Below, in pieces: positions 1 to 8,146 of a stretch of 64,000 nucleotides of DNA. The notes beneath the pieces were generated by a model. It had not been told where the DNA came from, did no database searches, and saw nothing but the letters and a program-made list of their open reading frames with translations. This stretch comes from Candidatus Nitrosopumilus sp. (lineage in GTDB: Archaea; Thermoproteota; Nitrososphaeria; Nitrososphaerales; Nitrosopumilaceae), in assembly GCA_003331425.1 (NCBI GenBank), contig QOOS01000001.1:186001-250000 (forward strand), written 5' to 3'. Each line of letters opens with the position of its first letter. The stretch's first letter is position 1. The position numbers and the translations under genes are program-made.

Positions 1-2
1 TA

Positions 3-158
3 CGTGGTTTAGGCATACTTTTGCCTGATGATATTGATGTGATATCCAAACTTTCTGAACAGATTAGCGTGATTAATGATAGTGATATCTTTCCTGAAAG
101 AGAAGATGAAGTGATTAGTGTGATAGAGAAGCTAATCAGGCAAGCGTCAAATATGTAA
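3..158 (+). CDS. C-terminal fragment of an unidentified protein (truncated by window edge)
   Basis: Open frame 3 from the window start, RGLGILLPDDIDVISKLSEQ...IRQASNM*, stop TAA at 156-158. Confidence 0.6.
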   Translation, partial: RGLGILLPDDIDVISKLSEQISVINDSDIFPEREDEVISVIEKLIRQASNM

Positions 159-360
159 TTGGTGTGATTGATGTGATTAGTGTATTGAATAGTGTATTGT
201 GATTACCTTTATTGAATTGTGATTGTTAGTGTGAGATTGTTAATCTAAAGTGTGAAATAATTTTGGTCAATCACAATAAATCACAACTTAGGCATAGAAA
301 TTGTGATGTTAGTAGAGATTCCTGATCCTGAAGTGATTTTAGGTGTGATTTTAGCATTTT
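155..360. repeat. GTGATT/TGTGATT-rich iteron-like field
   Basis: Many copies of (T)GTGATT in the intergenic region 159-302 and both flanking coding ends, plus inverted AATCACA copies near 268-290. Confidence 0.55.
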
Positions 361-908
361 TGATAGGTTTGGGTGGCTTGTATCTATTCTTCAAAATACG
401 TCCATTCATAAAATCTAGTAGTGATATTGATGATCCTACCCAAACAGAGCGCTTAGAGTACTATGAAAGACAGTTAATTGATATGAAAATACGCCTAGAT
501 GCATTAGAAATTCAAGGAATTGATGAAAAGCCTGTTGATCCTAACCTGGAATTGAAACAATTCATGCAAGGATTAGTAGAAAATTATGAATCACAAAAAG
601 AAGTTGAAGTGATTAAAGAGCCTGAAATTATTGTTGAAAAGCCTGTTTCTGTGCCTAAAATTCCTAATATTGAGCATGTGAGCCCAACTGATTATGTGTT
701 GCACCTAATCACAGACAAAGCTATGACGTCACGTGACATACAAATCACAACAAAAAGAAGTAGAGAGCATACTTCGCGGTTAATGAAGAAATTATTTGAA
801 AGTGGTTTGGTTCAACGAAATACTGAGACAAAACCTTACACATATTCAATTACTGAAAAAGGCAAATCTAAAGTTGAGGATGTTACATCTAATCCAACTG
901 TTGTTTAG
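303..908 (+). CDS. Membrane-anchored winged-helix DNA-binding protein
   Basis: N-terminal hydrophobic helix (VILGVILAFLIGLGGLYLFF), linker, C-terminal wHTH-like region (TSRDIQITTKRSREHTSRLMKKLFESGLVQRN...YSITEKGK). Confidence 0.7.
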   Translation: MMLVEIPDPEVILGVILAFLIGLGGLYLFFKIRPFIKSSSDIDDPTQTERLEYYERQLIDMKIRLDALEIQGIDEKPVDPNLELKQFMQGLVENYESQKEVEVIKEPEIIVEKPVSVPKIPNIEHVSPTDYVLHLITDKAMTSRDIQITTKRSREHTSRLMKKLFESGLVQRNTETKPYTYSITEKGKSKVEDVTSNPTVV

Positions 909-1042
909 ATAGTTCAACATATTATTTTCAGAGTGATTTTAGTGAAAATATGAAATTTACTCAATAAATCATTATAATTTTTAATTATTCATTAAAATAA
1001 TATAATATTAAATTATATATATTATTAAATTATAATCAAATT

Positions 1043-1204
1043 ATGTCAGTTCAAGAGAATGAAGTTTTAGTGAAAATTACATCTGCAGGTACAATTTCAA
1101 TACCTAAACAATTTAGAAAATTTATGGATGTTCAAAAAGGTGAATATGTTAAAATGATTCTTGGTAAAGATAGGTTGATTGTTCGAAAGGTAACTATTAC
1201 TTGA
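1043..1204 (+). CDS. AbrB/SpoVT-like swapped-hairpin small DNA-binding protein (53 aa)
   Basis: Below the ORF-track cutoff; MSVQENEVLVKITSAGTISIPKQFRKFMDVQKGEYVKMILGKDRLIVRKVTIT* matches AbrB-fold pattern. Confidence 0.75.
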   Translation: MSVQENEVLVKITSAGTISIPKQFRKFMDVQKGEYVKMILGKDRLIVRKVTIT

Positions 1205-1207
1205 GAA

Positions 1208-1597
1208 TTATTGTTGTTTTTGAGTGATTTTAATAGATTGGTAAGTCCATTCTCTACCAGTTCTAGTTCTTTCTACCCTACCTTTTGAAGCAAATCGTGA
1301 TAAATATGTCGAAATTACACTAAGTTTTACAGGTTCGTTGTATTCATCTTCATATTTTTCAAGTATGTTTGATGATGTGAATTTACCCATTGGGAAGTAT
1401 TTTTCTACGATATGTGAAATTTTAGATCCTACTGAATCCATTTTTACAGGTTGGTCTTCCTGGTCTTCTATATTCATCAAATCCATCATTTCAAATATTT
1501 TTAGAACTTTATCTCTAGTCACATTACCTTCTAATTTAATATCATAACGTGCACCGTCTGCATCCTCCATATCAATTCGTATTCGTTTTTTGGCCAT
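1208..1597 (-). CDS. Small winged-helix-like protein, origin-adjacent
   Basis: 129 aa ORF with C-terminal helical/wing pattern (TSSNILEKYEDEYNEPVKLSVISTYLSRFASKGRVERTRTGREWTY). Confidence 0.6.
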   Translation of the reverse strand: MAKKRIRIDMEDADGARYDIKLEGNVTRDKVLKIFEMMDLMNIEDQEDQPVKMDSVGSKISHIVEKYFPMGKFTSSNILEKYEDEYNEPVKLSVISTYLSRFASKGRVERTRTGREWTYQSIKITQKQQ

Positions 1598-1757
1598 TGT
1601 TGAGATCTAACAGATCAAATGTTAACGGTTGAAGTGATCTGATCAGTTTTGTTAACATTGTTGTTTGTTAACATTGACTGCCTAGGTCACGCCTAGCCTA
1701 TTTTTTGTTATTAACACACACCCTTTAATTTAGCCCCCTTAGGTATGGAAAAACCAT

Positions 1758-1780
1758 GCCTGGAGTGGAAATAAAGGGGT
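1758..1780 (+). promoter_or_regulatory. ORB-like origin recognition box 1
   Basis: GCCTGGAGTGGAAATAAAGGGGT; resembles archaeal ORB core with G-string. Confidence 0.75.
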
Positions 1781-1818
1781 ATTTTTGACATATTCACAGT
1801 GTTAACAGTGTTCTTAAC

Positions 1819-1841
1819 GCCTGGAATGGAAATATAGGGGT
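1819..1841 (+). promoter_or_regulatory. ORB-like origin recognition box 2
   Basis: GCCTGGAATGGAAATATAGGGGT; 21/23 identical to box 1, 61 bp downstream, same orientation. Confidence 0.75.
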
Positions 1842-1920
1842 TAAAATGAGGTTTTTTTTGATTTTCTTCACATAAAATTAACAATTTGTTAACATGTTTT
1901 TCTAACAATAATAATCCCAC

Positions 1921-1938
1921 ACACCAATATTTCCACTC
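1921..1938 (-). promoter_or_regulatory. ORB-like origin recognition box 3 (degenerate, inverted)
   Basis: Reverse complement GAGTGGAAATATTGGTGT matches box 1 core GAGTGGAAATAAAGGGGT. Confidence 0.55.
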
Positions 1939-2087
1939 TATCTTTTTTAATTTTATTTTTTTTAGAAAAACTAAAACTAACTAAAAATAATTAATGATAA
2001 ACTAAACTAGAATTACTATAGTATTCTATACTCTCATAAATGAAAGACAGGTATGTTGATAATGAAAGGAAATGAAGGTGTCTGAGT

Positions 2088-3290
2088 ATGTCTGACCCAA
2101 TTGATAGATTACTTGATGCAGCTGAGTCTGGAAAATCTATAATTAAAAATCGAGAAATTTTACATTTTACATATATTCCAAACACAATACTTCATAGAAA
2201 TTCTGAACAAGAACAAGTCACACAATCACTATTACCAATTTTAAAACAATCTAGACCATCTAACCTTCTTGTATATGGGAAACCTGGTACAGGAAAAACA
2301 TTAGTTGTAAAAAAAGTATTATCAAAAATTCAAGAACGAGTTGAAAAATCAAATTTCCCAATAAAATTAGTATACTCAAATTCTAAAAATGAGACAACAT
2401 TATACGGATTATTAGTCAGTATAGGCAGGCAATTAGGCCTAAATGAGAAAGAATTACCAACAACTGGTCTTGCAATAAGTGAGGTTTTCAAAAGATTATT
2501 GAATAAAATTAACAATGAAAAACTAAATGCGGTTTTCGTCATAGATGAAATTGACTATCTTGCACAATTAGTAGTAAAAACTGGAAAGGATATACTCTAT
2601 CAACTAACTAGAGCAAATGAACAATTAGATGTAGGTTCACTCACAATGGTTGGCATTTCAAATGACCTAACATTCAAAGAAAAACTAGATCCTAGAGTAA
2701 TTAGCAGCCTTGGTGAAGAAGAAATTGTATTCACAAATTATAATGTTGAACAAATTAAAAAAATCCTAGAAGAACGAATCAATGAATCATTTATTGAAGA
2801 TGTTGTTGAAGAACCAGCACTAAACCTCTGTGCTGCATTAGCAGGGGGGGAACATGGTGATGCTAGAAGAGCCATAGATTTACTTAGAGTAGCAGGAGAA
2901 TTGGCCGAAAGACAACAATCCGATAAAGTCACCATTGAGCATGTCAGAGAAGCTTCACAAAAAATTGAAGAAAATAAAGAAGAAGCATCTCTAAAATCAT
3001 ATCCATTACACGAAAAATTAGTCATATTATCAATAATGAAGGCCAACGGTTCATCAACTGGCGAAATCTATACTTCATACAAAACCCTCTGTAAAACGGT
3101 TGGAAAAGACGAATTAACACAAAGACGAATAACACAAATGTTAAGTGAAATTGAATTATCTGGAATTATTTCTGGACGTCTTATCCACCAAGGAATTCAT
3201 GGTAGAACAAAAAAATACAAACTAACTATTTCATCTGAAATGATAAAAAAATCCTTCAAAGATGAATTAACTTTGCAAGACATTATCTGA
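2088..3290 (+). CDS. cdc6: Orc1/Cdc6 replication initiator
   Basis: AAA+ Walker A GKPGTGKT, Walker B VFVIDEIDYL, C-terminal winged helix; next to ORB-like boxes. Confidence 0.95.
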   Translation: MSDPIDRLLDAAESGKSIIKNREILHFTYIPNTILHRNSEQEQVTQSLLPILKQSRPSNLLVYGKPGTGKTLVVKKVLSKIQERVEKSNFPIKLVYSNSKNETTLYGLLVSIGRQLGLNEKELPTTGLAISEVFKRLLNKINNEKLNAVFVIDEIDYLAQLVVKTGKDILYQLTRANEQLDVGSLTMVGISNDLTFKEKLDPRVISSLGEEEIVFTNYNVEQIKKILEERINESFIEDVVEEPALNLCAALAGGEHGDARRAIDLLRVAGELAERQQSDKVTIEHVREASQKIEENKEEASLKSYPLHEKLVILSIMKANGSSTGEIYTSYKTLCKTVGKDELTQRRITQMLSEIELSGIISGRLIHQGIHGRTKKYKLTISSEMIKKSFKDELTLQDII

Positions 3291-4715
3291 GTTAGAACTA
3301 TAATTTTCATGAAATACTTGGAAAGTTTTTAGGTTTACAATAATAGCAAGACCTGGATTTGGGACCATACCAACACTTGCTTGGAAAGGTGTTTGTTTTT
3401 GCCATGAACCCGAATTAACTAGTAAAATTCCCTTGTACATATCTAATTGAGCCTTATGTACATGTCCTACATGAAAAATATCAGGAATGTCTTCAATTAC
3501 CAAAAGATCTTCTACTTCTGGTGCTATTGGGGTTGAACTACCATAAACTGGACTTAGATGTCTGGCTCTAAGAAGATTTTTCATAACATCAGTAGGCCTA
3601 TCATAACTTAGTCCAGGAGTAGTTTTTACAATATCATCTATACTTTGACCATGAAACATCAACACCTTAACACCATTTAATGAAACTAAAGCAGGATTTC
3701 CAACCATTTCAATATTTTCTCTTTCCCATAAACCTGAGTTGTATTTTTGTGGTATTGCAGGTTGAGGCAGGGCTCTCCTTCCTGGGTCATGGTTTCCAGG
3801 CATAATGATAATTTTGACGTTTGTTGGAATTTTATCTAACAAATCTTCTGCCTTTTGTAATTGGTCTTCAATTGTTTGACAAACTAATTCTTTATTTTGA
3901 TTTGGATAAATTCCAACACCATCAACCATATCTCCACCAATTAGTACAAAACGAACCTTTCTTGCAACAGGATCAGGACTAGATATCCATTTTACAAATT
4001 CAACCAATTCTTCTTCCATGAAGTATTTACTTCCAATATGCAAATCTGACAAAAATACAGCATACACTTCACTTTCAGATTTATTGATTTTCTGGTCAGG
4101 CAAATCAGGCATAATCAAATCCTTAATCATTAATCCTGAATTTTTGGCCGTAGCCACTCTTACCATTACAAACTGGTCAATTAACAAGGTTCCAGCAGTT
4201 TTTTGTAACTCATCATCAAAAATAATACCCTCAAATGAGCCTGATGGGTCTTCTAATACTAATTTCGTAATATTTCGTTCAGCACTTCTAGCAGTTACCA
4301 ATCCACACACATAAACATCATTTTCTAATTTTGTGGATTTTACAACAGAAATAGATTTTAGCATTTTTGATTCTGGTCTCTCTGAAATAATTCGTTTAAG
4401 TTTGTTAAAGCGACTTGAAAACAAAGCATTGTATCCCTTAACACCTTCCCCTGAAGTGATTTTTTCAGTAGGATCTGATAGTACCTTAAGATCACTTTGA
4501 AGATTTGGGTCATCTTTAATTCCTAGATATGTTTCTAAATCATTTTGATTAATTTGGTATTGTTTTTGTCTGGTTTTTTCTTTAACAATTTCTTTAATTA
4601 TTTTCTCTAATTTTTTAACATCAGTAATATCATCTAAGATTTTAAACGCATCAGGATGAATTTGAAATCCTTTGTTTAATGCATAATTAAGTACAAAAGA
4701 TAATTCCTTTTTCAT
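3267..4715 (-). CDS. polB: DNA polymerase D small subunit (DP1)
   Basis: OB-fold plus calcineurin-like phosphoesterase motifs (FLSDLHIGS, GGDMVDG, MPGNHDPGRRALPQP, HGQSIDD, HVGHVHKAQ). Confidence 0.93.
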   Translation of the reverse strand: MKKELSFVLNYALNKGFQIHPDAFKILDDITDVKKLEKIIKEIVKEKTRQKQYQINQNDLETYLGIKDDPNLQSDLKVLSDPTEKITSGEGVKGYNALFSSRFNKLKRIISERPESKMLKSISVVKSTKLENDVYVCGLVTARSAERNITKLVLEDPSGSFEGIIFDDELQKTAGTLLIDQFVMVRVATAKNSGLMIKDLIMPDLPDQKINKSESEVYAVFLSDLHIGSKYFMEEELVEFVKWISSPDPVARKVRFVLIGGDMVDGVGIYPNQNKELVCQTIEDQLQKAEDLLDKIPTNVKIIIMPGNHDPGRRALPQPAIPQKYNSGLWERENIEMVGNPALVSLNGVKVLMFHGQSIDDIVKTTPGLSYDRPTDVMKNLLRARHLSPVYGSSTPIAPEVEDLLVIEDIPDIFHVGHVHKAQLDMYKGILLVNSGSWQKQTPFQASVGMVPNPGLAIIVNLKTFQVFHENYSSNSDNVLQS

Positions 4716-4791
4716 ATCAAAAAATACTATTTGGTTTAATTAAATCTGCTCTAAACTAACCCTCAAATATTGTTCATCAACGCAAATCTAT

Positions 4792-5328
4792 ATGAATAAA
4801 AATAGAATCATTTTATTTTTCATATTCTTAGCAGTGTTTACAATAATTTTTCAATTAGGTTCAATGTCTACTGTTAGTCAAGTAGAGGCAGATTTGTTTA
4901 TGGAGGAATTTAAAAAACTAGTTTTAGATATAGATGCTTTTGGAATTTTTGTGCATAATACAACTATAGCACTACCTATGTTTATTCCAGGATTTGGAAT
5001 TTTTTGGGGATTATTTTCATCATGGTCTACAGGATATGCATTTGCAGCAATTGCAACATCTATACCTGAAGTAGCTAATATTTCACCACTAACAATACTA
5101 TTTTTATCTCCATTTGGGCTAATGGAGATTTCTGCATACTCATTAGGAATTTCTAGGAGTTTTATTTTGATTAAAGCAATTATTACAAAAACAAATCTTC
5201 TTCAATTTATCAAACCTACAATTATTGAGATTGGTATTGTAATTGCTCTTCTTTTAGCAGGTGGGTATATTGAATTTTACATGATAGAATTAGTTGAAAA
5301 TGAGAATCTTGAAATGCCTGGTATTTAA
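4792..5328 (+). CDS. SpoIIM-like (stage II sporulation protein M family) membrane protein
   Basis: Multi-TM protein with FVHNTTIALPMFIPGFGIFWGLFSSWSTGYAF pattern. Confidence 0.65.
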   Translation: MNKNRIILFFIFLAVFTIIFQLGSMSTVSQVEADLFMEEFKKLVLDIDAFGIFVHNTTIALPMFIPGFGIFWGLFSSWSTGYAFAAIATSIPEVANISPLTILFLSPFGLMEISAYSLGISRSFILIKAIITKTNLLQFIKPTIIEIGIVIALLLAGGYIEFYMIELVENENLEMPGI

Positions 5329-6041
5329 TTTTCCCACTGCCATCTATAATTCATATAAGAATCTAAACTTGCCTGATTAAACACCATTACTGATAAGTCA
5401 GAAAATTCTTTTCCTTCTAACTCCTTAACAGTTCCTTCAAAATTAGTTTCATTCTCAGTAGTAATTGACTCATAAACATGAACTTTGATTTTTGTTGTGT
5501 CAAAACCATTTTCTCTAAGATAGACTGCTATCTCTGATGGCATAAAATGTTTGTCTGGTTGTTTTGGCCACGGTCTTGGAACCAATACCACACTAAAACC
5601 ATCTATCAATGCTTTTTGTAATTCTAATTTTTTATCTTCAATTGGAGTTGTAACATGCATTGTAATTACTTTGGATTTATCTAGAGGAACTTTAGCCCTT
5701 GATGCAGCCACTTGAAAAGAACTAATTCCAGGAATAATTTCTACTTCTCCAAAAATTTCAATTAATCTATCAACAACTTCTGACTCTGAAAAATTTACAT
5801 CTCCTGTAAATGGAATGACTAATGTTCTATCACCAAGTTCAGGTAAAATTTTTTGATAAGACTTTTCTTGATCATTCATAGTAATTTCATAAATTTCCTT
5901 ACCCTCAATTAGATTCTCTATTGTTTTTAGCGTGTATTTGTAACCAATCAAAATATCACAATTTTGAACAATTTCTTTTACAATTTCTGTCACATATTTA
6001 GGAGAACCAGGCCCAACACCGACAGCGTAAACTTTACCCAA
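5325..6041 (-). CDS. cbiE: Cobalt-precorrin-7 C5-methyltransferase
   Basis: SAM-dependent tetrapyrrole methylase: VYAVGVGPGSPKYVT, IPGISSFQVAASR. Confidence 0.8.
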   Translation of the reverse strand: MGKVYAVGVGPGSPKYVTEIVKEIVQNCDILIGYKYTLKTIENLIEGKEIYEITMNDQEKSYQKILPELGDRTLVIPFTGDVNFSESEVVDRLIEIFGEVEIIPGISSFQVAASRAKVPLDKSKVITMHVTTPIEDKKLELQKALIDGFSVVLVPRPWPKQPDKHFMPSEIAVYLRENGFDTTKIKVHVYESITTENETNFEGTVKELEGKEFSDLSVMVFNQASLDSYMNYRWQWEN

Positions 6042-6055
6042 CTTTATTTCATAAA

Positions 6056-6535
6056 TTATTGCCTTTCTTTAACATATTGAACAAAAGGCTCCCAATCTAC
6101 TTTTAGAAACTTTGTTGGTTCTTTTAGGGGATATTTTACCCAATCTTGGGCTACAGAATACTGAAAATTCTCTTTTTTACCATTTTTTTCATATTCTAAA
6201 AACAAAACACTACCCCATGTCTCTTCTTTAAATTCAATTTTATCAATTTCTTTAAATTCCAATTCAACATTTTTACTATTTTCAATGTCACTTACAAGAT
6301 CTTCTTCATTATACCCGTCATGACGAATCATTGTATTTTTTGATTTAAGAAAAGTAATTACTTGTCTTTGTGTAATTGCTTTCCACCAACTCATTTTTGA
6401 TTCGGTTTTATGAACAAATGATAAGTGCTTATCAGTTAATACCAACATACCTTCTTTTCCACCAACTGAAAAAAACTTTTTAGATTCTCTCCACACTGAA
6501 ACTACGTGTGCCTGAATCTTTTCATCAGGGTGCAT
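6056..6535 (-). CDS. Conserved hypothetical protein, possibly PH-like
   Basis: 159 aa soluble ORF; GKEGMLVLTDKHLSFVHK resembles PH-like strands. Confidence 0.5.
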   Translation of the reverse strand: MHPDEKIQAHVVSVWRESKKFFSVGGKEGMLVLTDKHLSFVHKTESKMSWWKAITQRQVITFLKSKNTMIRHDGYNEEDLVSDIENSKNVELEFKEIDKIEFKEETWGSVLFLEYEKNGKKENFQYSVAQDWVKYPLKEPTKFLKVDWEPFVQYVKERQ

Positions 6536-6607
6536 ATCAAAGATTTGTTTGGCTTTGTTAAAAACTAATACAATTGCCTTTTAAGTGAGATATTTTTTTT
6601 ACAACTA

Positions 6608-8143
6608 TTGAAAAAAATTCTTTTAACTTTAATTTTTTCTCTAATTTTTATTACTTCAACTAGTTATGCATTTGCACAAGTTTATGAAGACCCTCTGGTA
6701 ATTTTAGAAACAACTCAAGGAGAAATTGTTATTGATCTATTCCGTATTGATGCACCAAATCACTCAGAAAATTTTCTTTTATTATCAAAAACTGGATTTT
6801 ATGAAGGAACATTATTTCATAGAATAATTCCTGGATTTATGATCCAAAGCGGTGATCCAAATTCTATTAGTGGTGATCCAAACACTTGGGGGCAAGGTGG
6901 TAATGGAGCTTTATCTGACAGAATAGATGCAGAATTTAACAGCATTAAACATGATAGAGGAATTGTTTCAATGGCAAGAGCACAAGATCCAAACAGTGCA
7001 GGCTCACAATTCTTTATTGTCCATAAAGATTCACATTTTCTTGATGAGCAGTATACTGTTTTTGGTAGGATTGTAACTGAATCAAGTTTTGAGACTCTTG
7101 ATAAAATTGCAGCAGTTCAAACAGGATCTAATGATAGACCATTTAATCCAGAACAAGTTAGAATAATTTCAGCTACAGTAGTTGAACGTTCGGAAATTTC
7201 TAATATTATGAATCTCTCAGAACCTTCTCGTACAGGCTCTACAGTTACAGCAACACCTGAATTTACACTTTTTGAAAATCAAGATCTTGATGTGAGATTT
7301 TCAGCACCTGTAGGATGGTTATTACAACAACCCCCAAAATCTACTCCTGATTCTCCTGATGTTGTAGCAGTAGGACCAGAAGTCAATGGAGTTAACCCTT
7401 ACATTTCATTAACAATTAAAGACGCATCAGGTAAAACTATTGATGATTTAATTACTGAAAAAAATCAAATTCTTGATCAAGCTGTATATTTAAATAAATT
7501 AGAAATTCTTAATCAACAAAAAATAAAATCTAATGTTTACCAAACCGAAGCACTTGGTACTTTCGTAGTTGATGATACTGAATTAAAAATAAAATTTGTA
7601 GAAGCAATGATTTTTACAAATGAAAAATTATACACTTTTGCATATAGTAATACAGTAGAAAATTTTGATAATGACGTTTCAAAATTTAATGAATCACTTA
7701 ATTCATTTGAAATACTATCACAACAATCTTCTGAATCAAAATCTACTGAAGAAAATACAAATCAACAAACTGAAGAAGGTGGAGGTTGTCTAATTGCAAC
7801 AGCAACTTATGGTTCTGAACTAGCACCACAAGTTCAACAACTCCGAGAATTACGAGACAATCAATTACTACAAACTGAATCAGGAACTGCATTTATGAGC
7901 GCATTCAATGATATTTACTATTCATTTTCTCCAGTAATTGCAGATTATGAGCGTGAAAACCCATACTTTAAGGAAACAGTAAAGATTGCAATTACTCCAA
8001 TGATTTCCACACTATCATTAATGGAAAATGCAGAATCTGAAAGCGAAGTTCTCGGATTTGGATTGTCTGTAATTGCATTGAATTTGGGAATGTATCTAGG
8101 AATTCCAGCAATTATTATTTTTGGAATTAAAAAAAGAAATTAA
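6608..8143 (+). CDS. Secreted cyclophilin-type peptidyl-prolyl isomerase with C-terminal CLIATATYGS module and TM helix
   Basis: Signal peptide; cyclophilin motifs (FHRIIPGFMIQSGDP, GIVSMARAQDPNSAGSQFFI); C-terminal GGGCLIATATYGSELAP... and terminal TM. Confidence 0.9.
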   Translation: MKKILLTLIFSLIFITSTSYAFAQVYEDPLVILETTQGEIVIDLFRIDAPNHSENFLLLSKTGFYEGTLFHRIIPGFMIQSGDPNSISGDPNTWGQGGNGALSDRIDAEFNSIKHDRGIVSMARAQDPNSAGSQFFIVHKDSHFLDEQYTVFGRIVTESSFETLDKIAAVQTGSNDRPFNPEQVRIISATVVERSEISNIMNLSEPSRTGSTVTATPEFTLFENQDLDVRFSAPVGWLLQQPPKSTPDSPDVVAVGPEVNGVNPYISLTIKDASGKTIDDLITEKNQILDQAVYLNKLEILNQQKIKSNVYQTEALGTFVVDDTELKIKFVEAMIFTNEKLYTFAYSNTVENFDNDVSKFNESLNSFEILSQQSSESKSTEENTNQQTEEGGGCLIATATYGSELAPQVQQLRELRDNQLLQTESGTAFMSAFNDIYYSFSPVIADYERENPYFKETVKIAITPMISTLSLMENAESESEVLGFGLSVIALNLGMYLGIPAIIIFGIKKRN

Positions 8144-8146
8144 TTC

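Larger units (their letters stand above)
1615..2087. other. Putative chromosomal replication origin (oriC)
   Basis: Non-coding region beside orc1/cdc6 with ORB-like boxes, TGTTAACA palindromes and an AT-rich tract. Confidence 0.8.

Noticed and set aside
1711-1920. 69-aa minus-strand ORF in the ORF track
   Set aside because: Lies across the ORB boxes and origin palindromes, has no recognisable domain; likely chance.
2330-3046. Antisense ORFs within cdc6 (2330-2542, 2738-3046)
   Set aside because: Opposite strand of a confidently coding gene; low-complexity translations typical of AT-rich antisense frames.
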